The notes under the pieces: generated by a model
What the model was told of the DNA's origin: nothing
Databases searched by the model: none
The model's input: only the letters and a program-made list of their open reading frames with translations
In this document: positions 1 through 7,770 of the stretch, one piece after another
How positions within the stretch are numbered: position 1 is the first letter of the stretch
Layout: each line of letters begins with the position of its first letter
Origin: Halovenus marina
GTDB taxonomy: Archaea > Halobacteriota > Halobacteria > Halobacteriales > Haloarculaceae
DNA: 64,000 nucleotides
Assembly: GCF_051414115.1 (NCBI RefSeq)
Contig: NZ_JBLKNZ010000001.1
Coordinates: 2,943,657 to 3,007,656 of the forward strand
Direction of reading: 5' to 3'
Made by a program: the position numbers and the translations under genes

Positions 1-1032
1 GTTCGGGTCGTCGGTCAGGACAGCTCCGAGACGGAGGTCAGCTTCGAGAACGCGATTATCGCGACGGGGAGCCGACCGGTCGAAATCCCCGGCTTTGCCT
101 TCGACGGGGAGTCAGTGCTCTCCTCGGCAGACGCGTTCGAACTCGAATCGGTGCCGGAGCGACTGGTCGTCGTCGGTGCGGGCTACATCGGGATGGAACT
201 CGCGACGGTGTTTGGCAAACTCGGCTGTGACGTGGTCGTACTCGAACAGCTTCCGAACGCGCTCCCGGGCTACGAAGAGGATGTGACAGACGTGGTCGTC
301 TCGCGGGCGGAGTCGGTCGGCGTCGAGTTTCACTTCGAGCACGGCGCCACGGGGTGGAAGCAACACGACAGTGGCGTGAGGGTCCTGGCCGAGGACGGAG
401 CGGGCGAGGAGCGCGCATTCGACGCCGAGCGGTGTCTCGTCGCAGTCGGCCGAGAGCCGGTGACAGAGACAGTAAATCTCGGCGTGCTCGGGGTGGACAC
501 CGACGACAACGGTTTCATCGAGACGGACGACCGGACGGCGACGAGCGCGGAGTCGGTGTTCGCGGTCGGTGACGTGGCCGGGGAACCGATGCTCGCACAC
601 GCCGCGTTCCACGAGGGGGAGGTCGCCGCACGCGCGGCCGCAGGTGAGCCTGCGACGCTCGACGACCGGGTGATCCCGGCGGCAGTGTTCACCGACCCCG
701 AGATAGCGACCGTCGGCATGACCGAGGCGGCGGCACGGGAGGCCGGGTTCGAACCGGTCGTCGGGCAGATGCCGCTTCGCGCATCGGGGCGTGCCAGCAC
801 GCTCGACGAGCGCGAGGGGTTCGTTCGCGTAGTCGCGAGCGAAGACGGGGTGATTCGCGGCGGGCAGATCGTCGCACCGGAAGCGTCAGAGCTGATCGCC
901 GAACTCACGCTCGCCGTCGAGCACGAACTCACGCTCGCAGAACTGGCGGCGACGGTACACGTCCACCCGACGCTCTCGGAGGCAGTCCACGAGGCAGTAC
1001 TGGGCGCGGGCGGCGAGAGCATCCACTACTGA
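1..1032 (+). CDS. lpdA: Dihydrolipoamide dehydrogenase (E3), 3' part
   Basis: FAD/NAD-dependent disulfide oxidoreductase that reoxidises the lipoyl arm of 2-oxoacid dehydrogenase or glycine cleavage complexes. The reading frame is open from the first base, so the N-terminal FAD domain and redox CxxxxC lie outside the window. Visible are IIATGSRP at the end of the FAD domain, the NAD-binding GAGYIGMELA (about residue 59 of the fragment), the second FAD motif VFAVGDVAGEPMLAHAA and the C-terminal dimerisation domain. The HPTLSEAVHEA stretch near the end carries the catalytic His-Glu pair, which favours lipoamide dehydrogenase over glutathione or mercuric reductases. The partner complex genes are not in view. 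Confidence 0.93.
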   Translation, partial: VRVVGQDSSETEVSFENAIIATGSRPVEIPGFAFDGESVLSSADAFELESVPERLVVVGAGYIGMELATVFGKLGCDVVVLEQLPNALPGYEEDVTDVVVSRAESVGVEFHFEHGATGWKQHDSGVRVLAEDGAGEERAFDAERCLVAVGREPVTETVNLGVLGVDTDDNGFIETDDRTATSAESVFAVGDVAGEPMLAHAAFHEGEVAARAAAGEPATLDDRVIPAAVFTDPEIATVGMTEAAAREAGFEPVVGQMPLRASGRASTLDEREGFVRVVASEDGVIRGGQIVAPEASELIAELTLAVEHELTLAELAATVHVHPTLSEAVHEAVLGAGGESIHY

Positions 1033-1104
1033 GCGGGTTCGAGTGTGCGACAGGAGAGAGGTCGAACCGAAAAGTCGTTTACCGCGGGGGGCGAGCGTTC
1101 GGGT

Positions 1105-1947
1105 ATGATACTCGCCGGGGCCACGTCACAGGCGTTCGCTGCGGAACTCGCAGCCCAGACCGGCATCGACATCGCCACCGTCACGACGGAGCGGTTCCCC
1201 GACGGCGAGCGATATCTCCGGGTCGAGGACAGCGTCGACGAAGCGGTCGTCGTCGCGTCCACCGTTTCGGATGAAGCGTGGGTGGAACTGCTCCAACTGC
1301 AGGATGGGGCACGGGAGGCTGGCGCAACGCAGGTCACTACAGTCCTCCCGTACATGGGATACGCCCGCCAGGACCACGCCTTCGAGTCGGGCGAGAGCGT
1401 CTCCGCGCGTGCGATGGCGCGGGCAATCTCCACCGGAAGTGATCGGGTGCTGACGGTGAATCCCCACGAAGCGGCGGTCTGTGACTTCTTCGACGTGCCA
1501 GCGACACCCGTCGACGCGGCGGGCCGTCTCGCCGCCCCGCTCGCTGACCTCTCGGACCCGCTCTTTCTCTCGCCCGACGACGGCGCAATCGAACTCGCGA
1601 CGAGCGTCAGAGACGCCTACGGCCGCGGCGAGACGGACTACTTCGAGAAGACGCGCCACTCCGGGACGGAAGTCGACATCGAACCGAGCGAGACGAGCGT
1701 CGCGGGGCGGGACGTCGTCGTCGTCGACGACATCATCGCCACGGGGTCGACGATGAGCGAAGCCGTGACCTTACTCGACGAGGGCGGTGCCGACCGCGTG
1801 TTCGTCACCTGCGTCCACCCACTGTTCGCCCGCGACGCGCGACTCAAACTCGAACGCGCTGGCGTCGAGGCTATCTACGGCACGGACACCATCGAGCGTG
1901 CCGTCAGCGAAGTCAGCGCCGCCCCCGCTGTCGCCGAGCAGTTGTGA
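1105..1947 (+). CDS. prs: Ribose-phosphate pyrophosphokinase (PRPP synthetase)
   Basis: Makes PRPP from ribose 5-phosphate and ATP for nucleotide, histidine and tryptophan synthesis; cytosolic. The 280-residue protein is the usual length for the archaeal form. It has the N-terminal phosphoribosyltransferase-like half (RFPDGERYLRVEDS), the MGYARQDHAF catalytic flexible region and the PRPP-binding loop VVDDIIATGSTMSEA at about residues 206-220. The reading frame extends 20 codons upstream, but the ATG at 1105 starts with the conserved MILAGATSQ and is preferred. It lies 72 bases after the lipoamide dehydrogenase gene on the same strand. Confidence 0.95.
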   Translation: MILAGATSQAFAAELAAQTGIDIATVTTERFPDGERYLRVEDSVDEAVVVASTVSDEAWVELLQLQDGAREAGATQVTTVLPYMGYARQDHAFESGESVSARAMARAISTGSDRVLTVNPHEAAVCDFFDVPATPVDAAGRLAAPLADLSDPLFLSPDDGAIELATSVRDAYGRGETDYFEKTRHSGTEVDIEPSETSVAGRDVVVVDDIIATGSTMSEAVTLLDEGGADRVFVTCVHPLFARDARLKLERAGVEAIYGTDTIERAVSEVSAAPAVAEQL

Positions 1948-1956
1948 CGCGTCGCC

Positions 1957-2853
1957 TCAGGACTCTATCTCGACGACGTCGAGCGAGCCATCGACGACGA
2001 GCGTGAGCGTGTCGCCATCGACGGTGTAGGTGAGACGCACCCGAACCGGGTCGGTCTCGACCAGTCGCTGCCGGTCGGCCGAGAGGTCAGCGAACTGCCA
2101 GACCGACTCCTCGCTGAGGGAAATCCCGTGGTCGTAGTAGAAGGCGATCACGGCGGGGTGGTGAAGCAGGGTGATCCGGGGGGTCGTCGGGACGCGTCCG
2201 CCACAGCGAGAGCACTCAAACTGGACGAACGCGCTGTCTTTGATCTCCGCGGCGATGTCCTCGGGAACGTTCTCGGAGACGTCGATAATCGCGGATAGCG
2301 AGTCGACGGTCGGTTCGATGGCCCCGTCGCAGTACAGACAGAAGCCGTCGTAGATCTGCCGGAGTTTGCTCTGGAGATACCGGCTGGCGACCGCAGGGAT
2401 CTCCTCGCGGTCGTAGCCCGCGATGACGCTCGGCGGAACCCCCACCGCCATGTGGATCCCGCAGTCCTCACACTCGACCAGCACCGTCTGGTTCTCGTAG
2501 GAGAGCGTCTGCGTCCCGCCGCAGGTTCCACACGGGGCCGAAACCGGGATCGAATCGACGTCCGCGCTGGTCGTGTAGGTGCCTGCCTCGACTGCGCCGA
2601 CGACCTGCATCCCGGTTCGGGTGAGTTCGTACCCCTCGTCGGTCCGGGTGACGAGGCGACCGACGAGTTTGTCGAGATGGTAGTTGAACTGTCCGGAGTC
2701 GCGCATCCCGACGGCCTCGCGAAGATCCGAAAACGTCGCCTCGTGGCCCTCGGCCTCCCACAGCGCACGCAGGATGTCGACCCGGTTGGTGTCCGACAGC
2801 GTCGAAAACACCGCCTCGGGGTCGTCGCGCTCGACGAACGTCGGCGTGGTCAT
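1957..2853 (-). CDS. ArsR-like winged-helix transcriptional regulator with zinc ribbon
   Basis: A 298-residue haloarchaeal regulator. Residues about 12-85 form an ArsR-type winged helix (VFSTLSDTNRVDILRALWEA, then the recognition region with DSGQFNYHLDKLVGRLV). A zinc ribbon follows at about 108-132 (CGTCGG and CEDCGI), with a second pair (CLYCDG, CSRCGG) further on. The C-terminal domain is a haloarchaeal family I cannot name by function. It is convergent with prs (9-base gap) and divergent from the small membrane protein at 2999. Its target is not evident. Confidence 0.8.
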   Translation of the reverse strand: MTTPTFVERDDPEAVFSTLSDTNRVDILRALWEAEGHEATFSDLREAVGMRDSGQFNYHLDKLVGRLVTRTDEGYELTRTGMQVVGAVEAGTYTTSADVDSIPVSAPCGTCGGTQTLSYENQTVLVECEDCGIHMAVGVPPSVIAGYDREEIPAVASRYLQSKLRQIYDGFCLYCDGAIEPTVDSLSAIIDVSENVPEDIAAEIKDSAFVQFECSRCGGRVPTTPRITLLHHPAVIAFYYDHGISLSEESVWQFADLSADRQRLVETDPVRVRLTYTVDGDTLTLVVDGSLDVVEIES

Positions 2854-2960
2854 ACCCCCACTATCTCACGAATGGCTTGTAAATGACTCGGCGGGTGAGA
2901 ACACGCACACAGTAAGTGAAGAAATCTTCAGTAACGCCGTTTACAGAAATGTTCTTCAGA

Positions 2961-2998
2961 TTATACTTATGGGGAACGGGGCCGTGGTGATCACCACG
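2961..2998 (+). promoter_or_regulatory. TATA box and 16-bp palindromic operator candidate
   Basis: TTATACTT at 2961-2968 fits a haloarchaeal TATA box. The perfect palindrome CGTGGTGATCACCACG fills 2983-2998 and ends directly before the ATG at 2999, where transcription of a leaderless gene would start. A bound repressor there would block initiation. The TATA spacing favours the ATG at 2999 over the upstream in-frame ATG at 2969. Confidence 0.55.
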
Positions 2999-3307
2999 AT
3001 GAATTACATCCCAAGCGGGGAACACTTCCCGAACGAATCGCGTGAACGCGGCGGCGCAACAGCGGTATCGGCAGACAAAAGACGGAGTGTCGGCGGTCTC
3101 GTGGGATATCTGATCGCGCTCGGCGGGCTACTGGCCCTGCTTGCAAACCCCGCCCTGGTCGCGGGGTTGGCGATCGGAGTCGGGGCGGGAACTGTCGGAA
3201 AGCAAATGCTTCTGCGAGTTCGTCGACGGGTCGATGCGTCTGGACGGCGGAACCAGCCAGCGCGGATGCCGACGGCGCGGTCGAGATCGCGACCGTCGAA
3301 GGAGTGA
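2999..3307 (+). CDS. Small membrane protein, unknown
   Basis: A 102-residue protein with a polar N-terminus, one long hydrophobic stretch at about residues 31-60 (VGGLVGYLIALGGLLALLAN and the following VAGLAIGVGAGTV) and a strongly basic C-terminal tail, so one or two membrane spans with an Arg-rich cytoplasmic end. I do not recognise the family. An in-frame ATG at 2969 would add 10 residues, but the palindrome and TATA box place the start at 2999. The basic tail is unusual for a haloarchaeal protein. Confidence 0.55.
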   Translation: MNYIPSGEHFPNESRERGGATAVSADKRRSVGGLVGYLIALGGLLALLANPALVAGLAIGVGAGTVGKQMLLRVRRRVDASGRRNQPARMPTARSRSRPSKE

Positions 3308-3341
3308 CGGCCGACCGGGATCACAATTCCTAATGTCGTTG

Positions 3342-3361
3342 CTGACTGACTACTCAGTCAG
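3342..3361 (+). promoter_or_regulatory. TetR-family operator overlapping the tetR start codon
   Basis: A perfect inverted repeat with arms CTGACTGA (3342-3349) and TCAGTCAG (3354-3361) around the spacer CTAC. The last base is the first base of the GTG start codon of the TetR gene, so the regulator is almost certainly autoregulated. A half-site CTCAGTCAG recurs at 4062-4070 in front of the MATE gene. Confidence 0.75.
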
Positions 3362-4020
3362 TGAGCGAAATCGAGTGTCGGGACGAGATCATGGACGGCG
3401 TCTACCGTGCGCTGTGTACGCACGGCTACGCCGACCTGACGGTGCAGAATATCGCCGACGAGTGCTCGAAGAGCACGTCGCTGCTGCACTACCACTACGA
3501 CACGAAAGAGGAGTTGCTCGGGGAATTTCTTGACCACATTCTCGACGAGTACGAGTGTCGCGTCGAGAACCGGGCCGAGGGGACGCCAACCGAGCAACTG
3601 TGTGCCTTCATCGCGCGATACGTGTTCGGGCCGGACGACGACGAGCGCGAGTCGTATCATCTCGCTTTGCTCGAGATGCGAGCGCAGGGGCCGTTCGACG
3701 ACCAGATCCGCGACGAACTGGTTCGCGCTGACGAACTGCTCAGAGAGACCGTCGCCGAGATTCTCGAAGCAGGTATCGACGCCGGGGAGTTCGAGGCAGT
3801 CGACGTCGACCGAACAGCGGCGTTCGTCGTCGCGACCCTTGACGGCGCACGAACCCGGCAAGTGACACTCGGCAACAATCCGCCGACGGACCAGCCGTAC
3901 ACGCGAACGGTCGCCGAGGAGACACTCTCCCGGGTCGTGGACCCGCTGCTCACCGCAGACACCCAGCGGCCGACGCTCGCGGATACGCTCGCGGACATGC
4001 CCGACTGGGCCGAGCGATAG
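3361..4020 (+). CDS. TetR/AcrR family transcriptional repressor
   Basis: A 219-residue regulator. The N-terminal helix-turn-helix (about residues 8-55) contains GYADLTVQNIADECSKSTSL followed by LHYHYDTKEELL, the canonical TetR recognition region, and a helical BetI-like ligand-binding domain follows. GTG at 3361 gives the full N-terminal helix; an ATG at residue 11 is less likely. The operator overlaps the start codon, and the next gene is a MATE exporter, so the likely job is control of drug or cation efflux. The inducer is unknown. Confidence 0.85.
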   Translation: MSEIECRDEIMDGVYRALCTHGYADLTVQNIADECSKSTSLLHYHYDTKEELLGEFLDHILDEYECRVENRAEGTPTEQLCAFIARYVFGPDDDERESYHLALLEMRAQGPFDDQIRDELVRADELLRETVAEILEAGIDAGEFEAVDVDRTAAFVVATLDGARTRQVTLGNNPPTDQPYTRTVAEETLSRVVDPLLTADTQRPTLADTLADMPDWAER

Positions 4021-4061
4021 GTCCAGCGAGACCGGCCGATACAGCCCTCCCACGAGAGTTG

Positions 4062-4070
4062 CTCAGTCAG
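4062..4070 (+). promoter_or_regulatory. Isolated TetR operator half-site
   Basis: CTCAGTCAG is identical to bases 3353-3361 of the tetR operator and lies just before the tandem repeat in the MATE leader region. No good opposing arm is present, so binding here would be weaker or absent. Confidence 0.3.
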
Positions 4071-4077
4071 GACTCAC

Positions 4078-4219
4078 GACACGAATCTGCTCGCCCCACG
4101 GCAGACAGACGACACGAATCTGCTCGCCCCACGGCAGACAGACGACACGAATCTGCTCGCCCCACGGCAGACAGACGACACGAATCTGCTCGCCCCACGG
4201 CAGACAGACGACACGAATT
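4078..4219 (+). repeat. 33-bp tandem repeat, four full copies plus a partial fifth
   Basis: Copies with a spacing of exactly 33 bases begin with ACGAATCTGC at 4081, 4114, 4147 and 4180, and a truncated copy begins at 4213 (ACGAATTGG). The copies are essentially identical, indicating recent expansion. The unit is a multiple of three and stays open in several frames (an 11-residue peptide repeat HESARPTADRR in one), but no start signal supports translation. It fills most of the 229 bases between tetR and the MATE gene. Confidence 0.9.
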
Positions 4220-4249
4220 GGCCACAGCAGACGATCCGCACCATCCCAA

Positions 4250-5692
4250 ATGCGTCTTCCAAACCCAATCCGGCTGACAATCCTGTGGATCGGCTTCGGG
4301 CTCGCCCGGGTCGGTCTCGTCGACCGAGAGCACGTGGTGCGGACGACGGATCTGGCGTGGCCGCGTATCGTGACCGGGATCGCCCGGATGTCGAAAAACG
4401 CGGTCGACGTCGCGATGGTCGGGGTGGCAGTCGGCACGTCGGCAGTTGCCGGTGTCGGCTTTGCCACTCCGTACTGGGGACTTGCCTTCGCGGTTGGTGG
4501 CGGCGTCGCTGGCGGGACGCTCGCGCTGGTCTCACAGCGCTTTGGCGCAGATGCCTACGAGGAACTCGGCTTGACCATCCGGACGAGCACCCTCATGACC
4601 GTCGTGTTGACGGTGCCGATCACCGCCGTATTCTGGACGTTCCCGGGCGAACTCATCTCGGTGCTGAGCAGCAACGAGGACGCGATCGAACAGGGGGCGA
4701 CGTACCTCCAGATCGTCGGCCTCGGGATTCCCTTCGCCGGGCTGAATCTCGTCGGCAGCCGCGCCGTCATCGGGGCCGACGACGCCTACACCGCGATGCA
4801 GTTGCGCGGGGCCGGTGCGGTCGCGAACATCGGGTTGAACGCCGTCTTCATCTTCGGGTTGGGGCTGGGCGTCACGGGGGCCGCACTCGGAACGGTGCTC
4901 TCGAACGCTGGCGTGACGAGCGCGTTCGCGATTGGACTCACCCGCGGTCGCCTGCCCGGCGCGGGTGAGTTTCCCGTCCAGATCGCCGCGACCAAATCGT
5001 ACGTCGACGTGGGGATGATGCGAGACATCGTCGACATCGGTCTCCCGATCGGCGCACGGGGACTCGTCTGGACGGTCGCCGAGTTTCCCATGCTCGGCAT
5101 CCTCGATCTCTTCGGTGAAGCGACGGTCGCCGGGTTCGTCATCGCCCGACGGATCGTCGGGATCATGAACGCGCCCGGATGGGGCTTCGGACTCGCGTCG
5201 TCGAGTCTCGTCGGGCAGGCGCTCGGCGAAAACGACGAGCGCAAGGCCACCTCCTACGGACAGGATATCATCCGATTCGCCGTCGCGACGTATCTGGTCT
5301 CGGCGGTGCTGGTCGCGCTCTTTGCCGACCAGATCGTCGCGCTGTTCGCGCAGGACCCAACGAGTCCGGAGGTGCCGATCGCTGTCAATCTCGTCTACGT
5401 CTCCTGTGTCGCGGTGCTCCTGCGCGGGGTCTCTGGCGCGGCGGCGGGGCCACTCGACGCGAGCGGCGACACCCGTGTGCCCTTCCTCAGCCAGTTTATC
5501 GGGATGTTCTGTGTGGCGATTCCGCTGACGTATCTCGGGGCGACGACGGGGCTTGGCATGTGGGGGCTGTATCTCGCCCTGTTCGCTGAGACTGCCGTCC
5601 CCGCGGCGATCAACTACTGGCGGTTCCAGACCGGGAAGTGGAAATCGATCAGCGAAGAGTATCGACCGGAGGCAGCGTACGCTGACGATTAA
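4250..5692 (+). CDS. MATE family multidrug/cation efflux protein
   Basis: A 480-residue polytopic membrane protein of the expected MATE length, with about 12 membrane segments in two homologous halves. Family features include the N-terminal TDLAWPRIVTGIARMSKNAVD and the repeated GAGAVANIGLNAVFIFGLG region. It would export cationic drugs or metabolites using a sodium or proton gradient. It is downstream of a TetR regulator and the 33-bp repeat and is probably controlled by that regulator. The ATG at 4250 gives the conserved MRLPNPIR start. Confidence 0.9.
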   Translation: MRLPNPIRLTILWIGFGLARVGLVDREHVVRTTDLAWPRIVTGIARMSKNAVDVAMVGVAVGTSAVAGVGFATPYWGLAFAVGGGVAGGTLALVSQRFGADAYEELGLTIRTSTLMTVVLTVPITAVFWTFPGELISVLSSNEDAIEQGATYLQIVGLGIPFAGLNLVGSRAVIGADDAYTAMQLRGAGAVANIGLNAVFIFGLGLGVTGAALGTVLSNAGVTSAFAIGLTRGRLPGAGEFPVQIAATKSYVDVGMMRDIVDIGLPIGARGLVWTVAEFPMLGILDLFGEATVAGFVIARRIVGIMNAPGWGFGLASSSLVGQALGENDERKATSYGQDIIRFAVATYLVSAVLVALFADQIVALFAQDPTSPEVPIAVNLVYVSCVAVLLRGVSGAAAGPLDASGDTRVPFLSQFIGMFCVAIPLTYLGATTGLGMWGLYLALFAETAVPAAINYWRFQTGKWKSISEEYRPEAAYADD

Positions 5693-5870
5693 TGGGCGTT
5701 CTCGCCGTGCTGTGGCCCGTCAGAAGTCCCATGCGAGCCAGCCAACAGTCGTGACCAGTACCAGAATGGACGCAGTCTACCGATACAGCGGGGAACGGAC
5801 ACACCGTTGAGTTTGCCGAAGAGTGAAGTATCAAAAACTACACAGCAGTTACTCTCCAATCCTCCAGCGT

Positions 5871-6098
5871 ATGGAAACTCTTCGGGGCCTGTACCGGCAA
5901 CTGGATGATCGAGTTCGTGAACTGTCTCGCGTTTCCTACTCACTACTCCTTGGTCTCGTCACCGCCATGGCTGTAGTTGCTGTTAGAATTCCACTATCGG
6001 GTCAGGGAAATTTTGAATCAATAGCAATAGGACTGACGATGGGGATCACTATGGCTGTCGTCTCCTACCCTTTTGACCCGAATACCACGAGTGAATAA
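5871..6098 (+). CDS. Small two-span membrane protein, unknown
   Basis: A 75-residue protein starting METLRGLYRQLDDRVRELSR, with an amphipathic basic N-terminus and two hydrophobic segments (YSLLLGLVTAMAVVAVRI and IAIGLTMGITMAVVSY). Its base composition is noticeably A+T-richer than the flanking MATE and CDF genes. An in-frame ATG at 5823 would add 16 residues. No family is recognised. Confidence 0.5.
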   Translation: METLRGLYRQLDDRVRELSRVSYSLLLGLVTAMAVVAVRIPLSGQGNFESIAIGLTMGITMAVVSYPFDPNTTSE

Positions 6099-6208
6099 GT
6101 CCCCATTCTGATCTGAGTCGGGCAAGGACAATATATCAGATTCTGGGTATTTACCAGAGCATTCGGAATCACCGGAGATCAAGCCACCAAGGGCTCAGGA
6201 ATGAAACT

Positions 6209-6601
6209 GGCTGAGGGGAGTAAGCCCCCTTCTGTTTACCCGGTATTCAGCTAAGCGTCCGAACCGTGTGTCCGGGCTACCTTGCGGTCCGGACTTGCAC
6301 CGGCGAGGATTCGCCGTTCCAGCCGTTCTCCCCCGTCTCGTGCGGCGATGCCGCCCGATCGAGGTCTCCCGTTGGTCGACCTCGCGTCCTCGGTGGGTTA
6401 ACTCCCCGTCGCTTCGGCCGTGTGGCCTGGCTTCGGGTTCGCGCACCTCATCGGTCGGGGGGAGGGGTCTCGTTTCTGTTCCAGAGCCGACGGTCTCCCG
6501 CCCCGGGGTTGCCCCCGGTCGCCCGCCCGGACGGTGGGGGGACTTTTCTCATGTCCCTTGGCCAGTGGCTGCCGGGACACGGGAACCGGGCTCCCTCTGC
6601 C
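6209..6601 (-). ncRNA. rnpB: RNase P RNA, archaeal type
   Basis: Read on the minus strand, this region has the archaeal RNase P core. GAGAAAAGTCCCCC (6536-6550) is the P4 5' strand and CR-I region. GGTGCAAGTCCGGAC lies at about 6288-6303. ACAGAAGGGGGCTTACT (6219-6235) is CR-V with the P4 3' strand. The ends pair as P1: GGCAGAGGGAG at the 5' end with CTCCCCTCAGCC at the 3' end. This sets the ends to within a few bases and gives about 393 nt, in the haloarchaeal range. The RNA is the catalytic subunit for tRNA 5' maturation. It has no coding potential on either strand. Confidence 0.9.
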
Positions 6602-6737
6602 ACTTCGTGGTATGGACTCCGGGAGGGTAAGCCCGTCGGTCGGAGGGAGAGTCAGACAGTCGAGATAGACCCCGACAACTCTGTGATTCGACGGGGCTAA
6701 TACCAACGTTGAAGGCGCAGATCGGTCTAACACGTCT

Positions 6738-7691
6738 ATGGCCGCGGACACCGACCGACGGCGATTCCGGCGCGCGTCGTGGGCGAACGCCGTCGGCAAC
6801 GCGGTCAAGATCATCGTCGAGGGGGCGGCCGGGCTGACCTTCGGCAGCGTCGCACTCGTCGCCGACGCCGCCCACTCCGTGGCGGACCTGATCGCGAGTT
6901 TCGTCGTGATCCTCTGGGGCGGGAGCAGATTCGACGCACCCGACAGGGAACACCCACACGGCCACGCCCGAATCGAACCGCTGACCGCGCTGTTTGTCGG
7001 TGCCGTGATCATCATCCTCGGGCTGAATCTGCTCTACGAGTCGGTGAACGGACTGCTCGGTGAGAGCACAGTCACCTTCAGCCCGATTCTGATCGGGGCG
7101 CTCGCCTTCGCGATGGTGGATATGTATCTCGTCTACTGGTACACGCGGCGGATGAACAAGGGTATCGACGCTCCCGCGCTCCGCGCGCTCGCTGCGGACT
7201 GTCTCAACGACCTCTACACGACTGTCGCGGCCATCGTCGGCGTTCTCGGCGTCGCCGCAGGCTATCCGATTCTCGATCCGCTCGCTGGCGCGCTGGTCAG
7301 CGGACTCGTCGTCTATCAGGGAGTCGACATCGCCCGGGAGAATCTCTCGTATCTCTCGGGCAAGGCCCCGCCCGACGAACGACGCGAGGAGGTTCGGGAG
7401 ACGCTGCTGTCGTATCCGGCCGTGCGAGGCGTCCACGACCTTGCGGTGTTTTACGACGGGTCGGTTATCGAGGTCGAAGCCCACATCGAAACCGACGGGA
7501 ACCTCACGCTACGGGAGGCCCACGACCTGGAGACTGAACTGCTCCGTGCGGTTCGCGACCTCGAGGATATCGAAGACGTCCATCTGCATCTCGACCCGTC
7601 CGGGATCGGTGAGTGGAAGGACAACGACGCAGATGCAGGCGTCGAGACGGGGATCGAAGACAACAGTGTCGGGGACGCCGACAGAACCTGA
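6738..7691 (+). CDS. Cation diffusion facilitator (CDF) transporter
   Basis: A 317-residue membrane protein with the CDF layout: six membrane segments, then a cytoplasmic ferredoxin-like domain (from about residue 205). Metal-site motifs are VADAAHSVADL in TM2 and LAADCLNDLYT in TM5; HPHGHARIEPL follows TM2. It exports Zn, Mn, Fe or Co ions in exchange for protons or sodium; the substrate cannot be read from the motifs. The acidic C-terminal tail is typical of halophiles. It is followed 79 bases later by a flavoprotein gene with its own TATA box. Confidence 0.9.
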   Translation: MAADTDRRRFRRASWANAVGNAVKIIVEGAAGLTFGSVALVADAAHSVADLIASFVVILWGGSRFDAPDREHPHGHARIEPLTALFVGAVIIILGLNLLYESVNGLLGESTVTFSPILIGALAFAMVDMYLVYWYTRRMNKGIDAPALRALAADCLNDLYTTVAAIVGVLGVAAGYPILDPLAGALVSGLVVYQGVDIARENLSYLSGKAPPDERREEVRETLLSYPAVRGVHDLAVFYDGSVIEVEAHIETDGNLTLREAHDLETELLRAVRDLEDIEDVHLHLDPSGIGEWKDNDADAGVETGIEDNSVGDADRT

Positions 7692-7740
7692 GGGAAGCGA
7701 GCGAGCGCGAAGGGACGGCGGCCGCACACAGCCAGCCGAC

Positions 7741-7748
7741 ATTTATAT
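7741..7748 (+). promoter_or_regulatory. TATA box of the CoA-disulfide-reductase-like gene
   Basis: ATTTATAT at 7741-7748 lies 23-30 bases before the ATG at 7771, the normal distance for a leaderless haloarchaeal transcript. It supports this start over upstream in-frame codons. Confidence 0.6.
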
Positions 7749-7770
7749 CAGCGACGGGCGAACCGGGGGT

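Noticed and set aside
4078..4219. CRISPR array
   Set aside because: Repeats are contiguous with no variable spacers and no cas genes lie nearby.
4059..4333. Peptide repeat ORFs on both strands over the 33-bp repeat
   Set aside because: Open frames arise because the unit is a multiple of three without stops; no promoter, ribosome site or ATG fits.
6195..7015. ORFs on both strands across the RNase P RNA
   Set aside because: The region has all RNase P core elements and pairing ends; translations are low-complexity.
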